Assembly (NCBI GenBank): GCA_021413535.1
Contig: JAIOQF010000241.1
Location: 1-33,730, forward strand
Direction of reading: 5' to 3'
From: Verrucomicrobiota bacterium
GTDB lineage: Bacteria; Verrucomicrobiota; Verrucomicrobiia; Verrucomicrobiales; Verrucomicrobiaceae
Length of the DNA stretch: 33,730 nucleotides
Shown: positions 23,951 to 31,900 of the stretch, piece by piece
How the letters are laid out: each line of letters starts with the position of its first letter
Numbering within the stretch: the first letter of the stretch is position 1
Translations under genes and position numbers: made by a program
The notes under the pieces: generated by a model
The model's database searches: none
What the model was told of the DNA's origin: nothing
What the model saw: only the letters and a program-made list of their open reading frames with translations

Positions 23951-24763
23951 CTATTTACCCTGGGCCGAAAGTGCGCGCAGACCTTCTGGTGTGAAATCGC
24001 TGTCGGGGAGCGTCACGTCGTGCCGGCTTTTCGAGCCTTCGATTTCGGTGATGGACTCTTGTCCGGCGCGGCGCACCATCAAGCTGGCGGCGACTTTGCG
24101 ATCCGTGTCGTCTTCGGCAACTCGAGTGGTGTCGATGCGGCGGAGCAATTGACCGGACTCGGAATATTTTTCCACGCGAAGTGTCACGAGGCGTTTGACA
24201 TCAACCCAGCTGCGGACGCGTCCATAGATGGAGTGATCGTTATTGCCGGGCTTGGAATCCAGAATCTGGCAGGGAACCTTGTCCACAGTTTCAGCGCCAG
24301 CGATGGTTTGATTTTCCCAGCCGAAGAAGTTCTCGATGAGATCGGCATAAGCGAGATCGCTACCGAACACCGCATCCTTCATTTGTGAAGCTGCGATGGG
24401 CCGCAGTGAATCCGGAAGGGTGAAAACACTGCCGCTGGCTGCGCGGTCGCCGCTTCGACGGAGGAGAATCGATTCGCCTTTGCGTTCCTTGGGGTAGAGC
24501 ACCTGGTAAACGACATCGGTGCCCGCCTTGGTGCGCCGGGCCTTGATCTGCAGTTGCAACGTGGTCTTGGGGCCATCGGCTGGCGTGCGGATATCCATTT
24601 TGATGCGCACGGAGGAAGTCCCGTCCTGGATGTTGGCGCTGAGGCGGGCGGCGAGTTCCTTGGCGGAAACAGGAGCCGCATCTTCTGCACGTAGTGTTGG
24701 AATGCAGAGCAACGCCAGCAGGAGAATGCTTCGCATGATGGTGGAAAATTTGGAATGAGTCAT
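23951..24763 (-). CDS. LolA-like outer-membrane lipoprotein-sorting protein
   Basis: A 270-aa periplasmic carrier of the LolA-like type. A signal peptide (MRSILLLALLCIPTLRA) is followed by an 11-strand-type pattern of short beta segments: VRIKMDIRTPADGPKTTLQLQIKARR, then DVVYQVLYPKERKGESILLR, then a stretch ending SDLAYADLIENFFGWEN, then VPCQILDSKPG and RVRSWVDVKRLVTLRVEKY. This is the pattern of the outer membrane lipoprotein-sorting proteins that accompany MacB/LolE-like permeases. Here it sits directly behind the ABC ATPase and permease, so it probably takes the lipid from them to the outer membrane. Start ATG 24763 is followed by a possible alternative ATG at 24736, where the signal peptide begins. 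A period-7 leader repeat precedes it. Confidence 0.8.
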   Translation of the reverse strand: MTHSKFSTIMRSILLLALLCIPTLRAEDAAPVSAKELAARLSANIQDGTSSVRIKMDIRTPADGPKTTLQLQIKARRTKAGTDVVYQVLYPKERKGESILLRRSGDRAASGSVFTLPDSLRPIAASQMKDAVFGSDLAYADLIENFFGWENQTIAGAETVDKVPCQILDSKPGNNDHSIYGRVRSWVDVKRLVTLRVEKYSESGQLLRRIDTTRVAEDDTDRKVAASLMVRRAGQESITEIEGSKSRHDVTLPDSDFTPEGLRALSAQGK

Positions 24764-24791
24764 GATGGGAATTGGATAATGATGGTTGAAT
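24764..24791 (-). repeat. Period-7 repeat before the LolA-like gene
   Basis: Four 7-nt units directly upstream of the ATG share TG at positions 3-4 on the plus strand (for example GATGGGA, AATGATG and GTTGAAT), i.e. CA at fixed positions on the coding strand. The spacer to the permease stop is only 32 nt. It is less regular than the other cases. Confidence 0.5.
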
Positions 24792-24795
24792 AAAG

Positions 24796-25911
24796 TTACG
24801 CTTGCAGCGCAACGCTGGGCGAGAGCCGGGAACTGCGCCATCCGGGATACACCCCGCTGATGACGCCGACCACGACGGCGATGGCTACGGAGGTGAGCAG
24901 AAGTTTGGGACTAAGATCGGGTTCCAACATGCCGCGAATTCCGGTGGTGTGTTCCAACACCCAGACGCCCAAAGCACCCAGAGCCACACCGATCAGTCCG
25001 CCAAAAAAGCCCAGCAAGGCGGACTCGCACAGCACCATGTAAACAATCCGCCGGCGCTTCCAGCCCACGGCCAGGAGAATGCCGATTTCATGCGTGCGTT
25101 CAAACACGGTCATCAACATGGTGTTCATGACGCCAAGAACGCCAACAACGATGGCGAGGAAGGATGTGCTCCAGCTCATGGCGCGCGCGATGCGAAATCC
25201 CTGGCTGGTGGAAACCACTTCACCCGTAACCACGGCGCGGCCTTCGGGGAAGATTTTTTTAATTTCTCCACAGATCCGGCTTACTTCTTCCTTGGTGCTG
25301 TTGGGCTTGACGCGAACGTCTACGAAATTTGCCTTGCCGGCGTTGTCGGTGATCTCCTGAAGCGCCTGAAGGGAAAGAATGACGGCACCGTTTTCCACGA
25401 CACCGCGGCCATCGACAATGCCGACCACCGGCAGTTCTTCGGCCTCAAGCTGCAATTTATCGCCGACTTTTTTCTTCAATACTTCCGCAGCCATGCGTCC
25501 CAAGACCACGGCGTGTTCTGCGCCGTCACGCGGCAGCCGGCCACTGGTCACAGTGAGTTTGTCCCAGGTAAAACCGCCCCACTCCCGACCGGAGACCATG
25601 ATCATCGGCGCTTCCTCCACGCTTTGCATTTCCATGAGCACTGTGGTGGTTTTGGCCACTCCGGGCACTTTGTCGATTTTACCTTGGAGCGAAGCATCGA
25701 ATACTTTGGGAAGAAAACCGCCGGCCATGTTGCTGACCACGATATCGACACCGATCTGATCCAATTGTTCAGTCATGCTTTTCTCATAACCCGAAGAAAG
25801 TCCCACCAGGGCCACGACGGCGGCGATGCCGATGGAAATTCCGACCAGGGTTAAGCCGGTGCGAACGGGACGACGCAGAAGGCCGCGCACGACGATGGTG
25901 ATGAAGGTCAT
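24796..25911 (-). CDS. FtsX/MacB-type ABC transporter permease
   Basis: A 371-aa inner-membrane permease of the MacB/LolE class: helix 1 at about residues 16-38, a large periplasmic domain at about 45-245, then three helices at about 251-273, 297-320 and 345-365. The family ending GVYPGWRSSRLSPSVALQA is present, as is the coupling block FERTHEIGILLAVGWKRR, which contacts the ATPase. It abuts the ATPase gene with no spacer (stop 25912, start 25911). A single permease gene suggests a homodimer. No membrane-fusion-protein gene is nearby; the LolA-like protein follows instead, which fits a Lol-type rather than a tripartite-efflux arrangement. Confidence 0.88.
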   Translation of the reverse strand: MTFITIVVRGLLRRPVRTGLTLVGISIGIAAVVALVGLSSGYEKSMTEQLDQIGVDIVVSNMAGGFLPKVFDASLQGKIDKVPGVAKTTTVLMEMQSVEEAPMIMVSGREWGGFTWDKLTVTSGRLPRDGAEHAVVLGRMAAEVLKKKVGDKLQLEAEELPVVGIVDGRGVVENGAVILSLQALQEITDNAGKANFVDVRVKPNSTKEEVSRICGEIKKIFPEGRAVVTGEVVSTSQGFRIARAMSWSTSFLAIVVGVLGVMNTMLMTVFERTHEIGILLAVGWKRRRIVYMVLCESALLGFFGGLIGVALGALGVWVLEHTTGIRGMLEPDLSPKLLLTSVAIAVVVGVISGVYPGWRSSRLSPSVALQA

Positions 25912-26634
25912 TTAGATTGCGGCGGTGGAGGTTGCTGAAACTCGATCCGAGACAATACGCCCGTCGCGCATGGAGACGACTCGCGTGGCGCGCTCAGCGA
26001 TGGTGAGATCGTGCGTTACCAAGACGAGAGTCATGCCCAGATCGCGATGAAGTTGCAGAATGAGTTCGAGAATTTGTTGGGCGCTGTTGCTGTCAAGATT
26101 GCCGGTGGGCTCATCTGCCAGCAGGACGGAAGGGCCGTTGGCTAGACTGCGGGCGATGGCGACGCGCTGGCGTTCTCCGCCGGATAACTCGGAAGGAAAG
26201 TGATTAAGCCGATGGTCGAGGCCGACGGACTTGAGCAATTCAACGGCGCGTTCCCGACGTTCCGAGCGGGACAGAGTTCCTTCGAACATCGGAATCTGGA
26301 CGTTCTCCACCACTTTGAAAGTCGGCAGAAGCTGAAACGCCTGGAAAATAAATCCGATCTCGTGAGCGCGATAGGCCGCAGGGTCCGCCATGTCGGGAAT
26401 GGATTGGCCGCGGTAGGTCAGGGTGCCTTCGCTGGGCCGGTCGAGGGAACCGAGGGAAGCGAGCAGGGTGCTTTTGCCACAGCCGCTGGGGCCGATGATG
26501 GCGACGAATTCACCCTGCTTGATTTGCAGATCGACGCCCCGCAAGGCGGCCACTTTGCCGCCGTCGAATTCTTTTTTCAAACCCACCGCCTCATAAACCA
26601 CGTCGCTGGAACCTGTCGTCGCTGTTTCAACCAT
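25912..26634 (-). CDS. LolD/MacB-type ABC transporter ATP-binding protein
   Basis: A 240-aa ATPase with Walker A GPSGCGKST at 48-56, an LSGGE signature at 150-154 (QRVAIARSLANG follows), Walker B LLADEPTGN at 171-179 and an H-loop VTHD at 206-209. The linear pattern is that of LolD/MacB/FtsE-like ATPases. It partners the permease immediately downstream (0 nt). It starts 32 nt after the desaturase stop. Likely role: energise extraction of a lipid or lipidated product from the inner membrane and its hand-over to the LolA-like carrier. Confidence 0.9.
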   Translation of the reverse strand: MVETATTGSSDVVYEAVGLKKEFDGGKVAALRGVDLQIKQGEFVAIIGPSGCGKSTLLASLGSLDRPSEGTLTYRGQSIPDMADPAAYRAHEIGFIFQAFQLLPTFKVVENVQIPMFEGTLSRSERRERAVELLKSVGLDHRLNHFPSELSGGERQRVAIARSLANGPSVLLADEPTGNLDSNSAQQILELILQLHRDLGMTLVLVTHDLTIAERATRVVSMRDGRIVSDRVSATSTAAI

Positions 26635-26666
26635 GACTGGTCATTACACCGGTATGCTCCCGTTCT

Positions 26667-27647
26667 CTAGTGGATTGTTGTAGTTTTCCGGTCCGGCCAA
26701 TGACTGCCGGAGCGCGGGTCGGAGAGATTGCGCAGCAGATCCATCAGGGCGGTCCGGTAATTCGGAAACGGAGCCACTTCACCTTCGACAACCGGCTCCA
26801 GCAGCGCCGCGTGACGCGGAAGTTCCGTGTGCGGCAGACCAACGCGCAAATGATGCACGCCATGGAAGGGCTCATGCAGCAGAGTGAGCGAGAGGAGCCG
26901 CCCGGACCAGGTGTTGGCCACGATGCTGCGGGTCGCGCTTCTCGCAGTGTGGCCGCTCAAGCCAACGTGTTCGATGTATTTCCGCCAGCTTTGAAGATTT
27001 CCCGCGATGATGCCGGGGGCTAAAAATATCCAGAGGAAATAAGTCCAGACCTGCCAATACGCGACGGCTGAAAGCACCAGCGTCCAGAATCCAATGATCA
27101 AGGCAAACTCCGCCCAAATGCGTCGGCGCACCTTCCGGCTCCGAATAGGCGAATCCTTTTGTAGAAAAACTTTCGCAAAGAGATAGGGCGTAAACAGGAG
27201 TCCGGCATTGAGTTCAATGAACGCCACGAGACGCCGGAGCCAGCGCGGGGAGTCCACGATCACAAAAGGCCAGAGTTCCACGTCGCGTTCTGTGGCCAGG
27301 TGGGAGTGATGTTTTTGATGAGCGGCACGGTAAAGAGTGAAGCTCATGAAGCTGAGAACACCGGCGATGATGCCGTCCAGATCATTCAAAAAGCGATTCT
27401 TCCGCAGCATGCCATGGGAAGCTTCATGAAATCCTATAAGTGCTCCGTGCATGAAATGGCTTGCCAGCAACACCATGGGCACCGCCAGCCAGAACCAGTG
27501 ATGATAAACCGCGATGCCAATCGCGATCTGAGAGACGACCATGCCGGCTCCGATCAGTGAAAAAGCCGCCCGGCTCACCCAGTGTGTATGGCCGTGCTCT
27601 TCTTCAAATGAGGCGATCACGTTCTGTGGTGTGGGATGCTGGCTCAT
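26667..27647 (-). CDS. Membrane fatty-acid desaturase
   Basis: A 326-aa di-iron membrane desaturase. The three histidine boxes are in place: H74EASH78, H110QKHH114 and H262GVHH266, with H258 also close to the last. Four or more hydrophobic segments flank them (about 28-70, 91-105, 148-165, 182-216). The family acts on acyl chains in lipids or acyl-ACP and needs O2 and reduced ferredoxin or a similar donor. In this operon the likely substrate is the polyketide chain. ATG 27647 is chosen; a GTG at 27656 overlaps the previous stop (GTGA), so the gene is probably coupled to the condensation-domain gene. Confidence 0.85.
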   Translation of the reverse strand: MSQHPTPQNVIASFEEEHGHTHWVSRAAFSLIGAGMVVSQIAIGIAVYHHWFWLAVPMVLLASHFMHGALIGFHEASHGMLRKNRFLNDLDGIIAGVLSFMSFTLYRAAHQKHHSHLATERDVELWPFVIVDSPRWLRRLVAFIELNAGLLFTPYLFAKVFLQKDSPIRSRKVRRRIWAEFALIIGFWTLVLSAVAYWQVWTYFLWIFLAPGIIAGNLQSWRKYIEHVGLSGHTARSATRSIVANTWSGRLLSLTLLHEPFHGVHHLRVGLPHTELPRHAALLEPVVEGEVAPFPNYRTALMDLLRNLSDPRSGSHWPDRKTTTIH

Positions 27648-27652
27648 GAGGT

Positions 27653-28957
27653 TCACACTGTTAAGGCATCAATCCTGTTATCCGGGCTGCGGCATACATT
27701 GGCGACCATCTTCAAAAACAATGCATTAAGTTCTCCGATGTCGGACTCGGCGAACATAGCTGGCTGAAACAACCAGACAACCTCTAACTCAGAGCCAATT
27801 TCCGTGATCTCGCAACCAAGGTCAAAACGCGGGGTGCCGGTGGAGCGCATGCGCAGCTTGGTTGAAATGCGCGGCAGCACGACATCCGGCACCGGATGAT
27901 TTTGCAGGGCAAAGCGCACGTCGAAAACCGAATGCTCTCCCGTGGTGCGGGATTCGCCAAGCGCGCTGGCCAGTTCAGCAAAGGGCATGGCATTGGCAAA
28001 AGAATCCACCGCCGACTCATGCACGGCACGAAGGTGCCTGGAGAAAGTTTGGGCCGGATCGATCTGACCGCGCAGGGGGACAACGCCGGCAAAATAGCCC
28101 ATCGTCTGCCGGGTGGCCTCCTTGTTGCGATTGGCCACCGGGGTGCCGACGAGGATGTCATTTTTCTTCGTCCACTTCGACAGCGTCAACTGGAACGCGC
28201 TCAGTAGCGTGCTGTAAAGCGTGGCGCTGCTTTTCACGACCAGCTCGCGAACGCCGCGCGTCAAATCTGCTGGCACCGCCGATGCCAGGCGCCGCAGCGG
28301 CCCAGCATCTGGTCCGGTTCCTCTGGGGTCATTCCAGACTCGACTCGATCCCTTGAGTTGTGATTTCCAAAACTCCGCGCGTCTGCTCAGCTCGCCCGGC
28401 TGCCAGTAAACCCGCTCGGCAGCAGCCCACTCAGTGTAAGTTTGCGGCACTGGTGGCAGCGTATTCTGCATGCCCATCAATCCCACGGCAACGGCTTTCC
28501 GAATGCCTTTCAATCCCATCACGTAGGCGGTGCATAAATCCTGCACAAAAACCCCCAGCGACCAGCCATCGGCGATGGCGTGATGAATCGAGAACGCCAG
28601 GACATGATCGTTGGTGCCCCGGCGCAACATGTCCACGCGATGAAGCGGGCCCTGCATCAAATCAAAGGGCACTCGATAAGTTTCCTTCATCAGTTCCTCG
28701 AACGCTTCCGGCCTGATCTCAGCTGCGGAAAGTTCGCGGTATTTCAACAACGATGTGCCAGTCGAACGCACCATTTGCAGAGGGCGATCTTTACCGGGCA
28801 GAAATGAAATCCGCATCGCCTCCTGCCGCTCGATCACCCGTGCCACCGGCACCGGTGATGTTTCCCACAATTCCCGCTGGGGAAATGTCAGCGGCTGCAA
28901 GCGGGCTTCCCCGCTTTCCAGCCATTGTTTTAAGCGGGAACGATTATCTGGCTCCAT
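27653..28957 (-). CDS. Stand-alone condensation-domain protein
   Basis: A 434-aa protein that is essentially one NRPS condensation domain, without adenylation or carrier domains. Motif C1 (PLTFPQRELW, 22-31) and the catalytic C3 motif HHAIADG at 125-131 are present, as are conserved later blocks (DILVGTPVANRN, MGYFAGVVPLR). About 30 residues normally found between C1 and the first RxExLR-like block are absent: the chain jumps from WETSPVP to VARVIERQEAMRISF. C domains form amide or ester bonds between a carrier-bound acyl chain and an amine or alcohol. The gene starts 9 nt after the PKS stop, like a split form of the C domain fused to some fungal highly reducing PKSs such as LovB. Probable role: release the polyketide by condensation. 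Confidence 0.85.
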   Translation of the reverse strand: MEPDNRSRLKQWLESGEARLQPLTFPQRELWETSPVPVARVIERQEAMRISFLPGKDRPLQMVRSTGTSLLKYRELSAAEIRPEAFEELMKETYRVPFDLMQGPLHRVDMLRRGTNDHVLAFSIHHAIADGWSLGVFVQDLCTAYVMGLKGIRKAVAVGLMGMQNTLPPVPQTYTEWAAAERVYWQPGELSRRAEFWKSQLKGSSRVWNDPRGTGPDAGPLRRLASAVPADLTRGVRELVVKSSATLYSTLLSAFQLTLSKWTKKNDILVGTPVANRNKEATRQTMGYFAGVVPLRGQIDPAQTFSRHLRAVHESAVDSFANAMPFAELASALGESRTTGEHSVFDVRFALQNHPVPDVVLPRISTKLRMRSTGTPRFDLGCEITEIGSELEVVWLFQPAMFAESDIGELNALFLKMVANVCRSPDNRIDALTV

Positions 28958-28966
28958 CAGTAAGAA

Positions 28967-31900
28967 TCAAACTCGAGCTGGGGGTGTGGCTGCTTCGGGC
29001 TCGGGCTCGACTCCCAGCAAACGATTGATGTCCTCGTCGGAAAGTGAATCCACGTCCACCTCGGCGGCGGGCGTTGCGACCACCGGCGCAGCCACTTTGG
29101 CGGCAGCAGCACCTTCGACTCCGCCCAGATGTTCGGAGATCAACGAAGCAATCTGACCGATTGTGCGGGCGCGCATCAAGCTCGTCGGCGGCAGAGCCAC
29201 TCCGATGGAACTTTCGATGAGGTTTTCGATTTCGACACCCATGAGCGAATCCAATCCGAGATCGGTCAGCGGCTGATCATCGCGCAGACTGTCAGGCTTG
29301 ACGCGGAGCACCGAGCCCACGACATCGCGCACCGCTTGTCCAACGACGCCATCGCGTTCGTCGGCTGATGCGGCGGCAATCTTGCCACGCCAGTCGCTGC
29401 TGCCGCCGCTGGTTTCCTGAATTTCCACGCCCGAGGCAAAGATGTTTTCCACCAAGGGATTCTCCTGCATGCCGCGGAACGACTGCCGCCATTTGGCCCA
29501 GTCCACGCGAATCGCGGCCACTTGGGCGACGTGCGCAGTAAGGAAGGATTCCATGAGCGTGGTCACTTCGGCCGGAGTCAGCGCTGCGGTGCCCTGACGT
29601 GCGAGGAACTCAGCGACGCGCTCATTGCGCGCCACATAACCCTGGCCACCGAGCACGCCCCAGTTGATCGCGAGCGCGGGCAGTCCCAGCGCGCGACGAT
29701 GGTGCGCGAGTGAATCGAGGAAGGTGTTGGCGGCGGCGTAGTTGGCTTGCGCCGGATTGCCAAAGATGCTGGAGACGGAGGAGAACATCACGAAGCAATC
29801 GAGTTCCATGTTCTTCGTATTCTCGTGCAACAACCAGGCACCATGGGCCTTCGGCGCCATGACGACTCTAAGTCGCTCAGGAGTGAGCGCTGACAACGGG
29901 GCGTCATCAATTACCATCGCCAGATGGAAGATGCCCTTGAGCGGAATAGATGCTGAGCCCGCTTCTTTGATGAGGCGCTTCACGTCATCCGGCGAACTGC
30001 TGTCAGCTTTGATCACCTTAGTTTCAATGCCGCGCTTGTGGAGTTTTTCCAGGAACGCTTCAGCCTCGGGAGTCGAGGCTCCGCTGCGGCTGGCCAGAAC
30101 CAGATGACGGGCTCCGCAGTCGACGAGCCATTCAGAAAGCACTCGGCCAAATCCACCGAGACCTCCCGTGATGAGATAAGCGCCATCGGGTTTGACGGCG
30201 AACGGCGGCAGCGGCGGCTCGCCTATGCGCGAGACAAATGCGTCGGCAAATCCGACGACGACTTTGCCAGTGTGCTTGCCACCGGCCATGAGACGGAAGG
30301 CGGCATCGATGCGGCTGGCCGGGAAGGAACGGAACGGCAGCGGAGTGAGCGCGCCTTTCTCGACCAAGCCAGTGATCTCCGCCATGAGCGCGCGAGTCTG
30401 TTCTTCATCGCCCGCGAACACTGCGTCCATTGCGATGACGTGGAACGATGAATTGCGGCGCAAGGACCAGAGCGGAATACGCGAGTTCTGATAGATGTCG
30501 CGTTTGCCGATTTCAATGAAGCGTCCGGATTCCGCGAGACACGAGAGTCCCATGGGAATCGCCTCAGCCGCGAGTGCGTTGAGCACCACATCCACACCCT
30601 TGCCGTTGGTCAATTCCATGACGGATTCCGCGAAGTCGCCCTTGCGAGAATCAATCACATGTTTCACGCCCATCGTTTTCAGAAGGGCGCGCTTCGTTGA
30701 GCTTCCCGCGGAAGCGATGACTTCGGCTCCGAGATGATGAGCAATCTGAATAGCCGCCATGCCCACGCCGCCTGCACCTGCATGGACGAGAATCATTTCG
30801 CCAGCTTTCATCCGGGCGATTTTCTTCAACGCATACCAGGCCGTCATGAACACGACGGGAATGGTTGAGGCTTCTTCATATGACAAGCCCTTGGGCATGC
30901 GGCGCACATCGGCGGCACGCGCCATCGAATGTGTGGCCAGGCCGAACACAGCCAGACCGAACGCGCGGTCACCCACCGCAAGATGCGTGACACCTTCGCC
31001 GACAGCCACCACTTCGCCCGCCACTTCGTCGCCGAAGACGCGTGCATCCGCCGTCTCGGCTGGATAGAGCGCCAGTGCCTTGAGCACATCGCGGAAGTTC
31101 ATGCCCGCAGCTTTGACTTTGATCAACACTTCACCAGGTGCGCAGGCAGGCAACGTGAATGGCGTGAAACGGAGACTGTCCAGCAGTCCGCGTTCGCGAG
31201 ATTCGAGACGCAGCGGCACGGAGACGTCGAGCTTTTGTTCGCGCGTAGGCAGGCCACGGGAGAGGCGTTGCACATAGCGTGCCTCGCCTCGGAGAGCGAC
31301 TTCGCGTTCGCCATCGACATGGATCAGTTCGTGCCAGAGCACAGCGGCATCCGACTTGGCCGCTTCCGTCGGCAGATCAATGCCACGGCAGGAATAATTT
31401 GTGTGTTCGCTGAGGATCACTCGGAAAATGCCGATCGCGGGAGCTTGAGCTACGTTGGTGGGCCCCATGTCTCTGCCGGCAGCTTGAGCACCGCGAGTGA
31501 TGAGATCGATGCGGAGTTTGGCCACTGGCATCGTTGCTTCCAAGGCGTGCGTCAAGTGGAGCAAGGTATCAATGCCCATCAGCGCATCCGTGCTCTTCAT
31601 TCCCGTGGTCTCATCAAGAGTCCAGAGGTAAACCAAGCGTTCCGGCGGAGCGTCTTCGAGCCAGGAATCCGCCAGTTGCTTCCAGTCTGCGGGCTCTTGC
31701 GCGCGGATGGTGTAAGTGTCGCCCTTGGTGGCGTATTTTTGTCCGCGCTGCACAATGCGGCAGCGGGCCCCGGCGGCGGTCAACTGCTTGGCCAGAGTTT
31801 GACCCAAGCCAGTTTCATCCGCAAAGACGACCCATGATTTCTCGGCGGGCATTTCATCCGCATGAACTTCCGTCTCGTCGGAAATTTTTGAGGCGGCCTT

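Noticed and set aside
24802..25854. 350-codon plus-strand frame opposite the ABC permease
   Set aside because: Composition rich in H, D and G as expected for an antisense frame; the permease on the other strand is clear.
30929..31837. 302-codon plus-strand frame opposite the PKS gene
   Set aside because: Antisense to the ER and structural KR regions, which are conserved on the minus strand; GC-rich codon bias explains the open frame.
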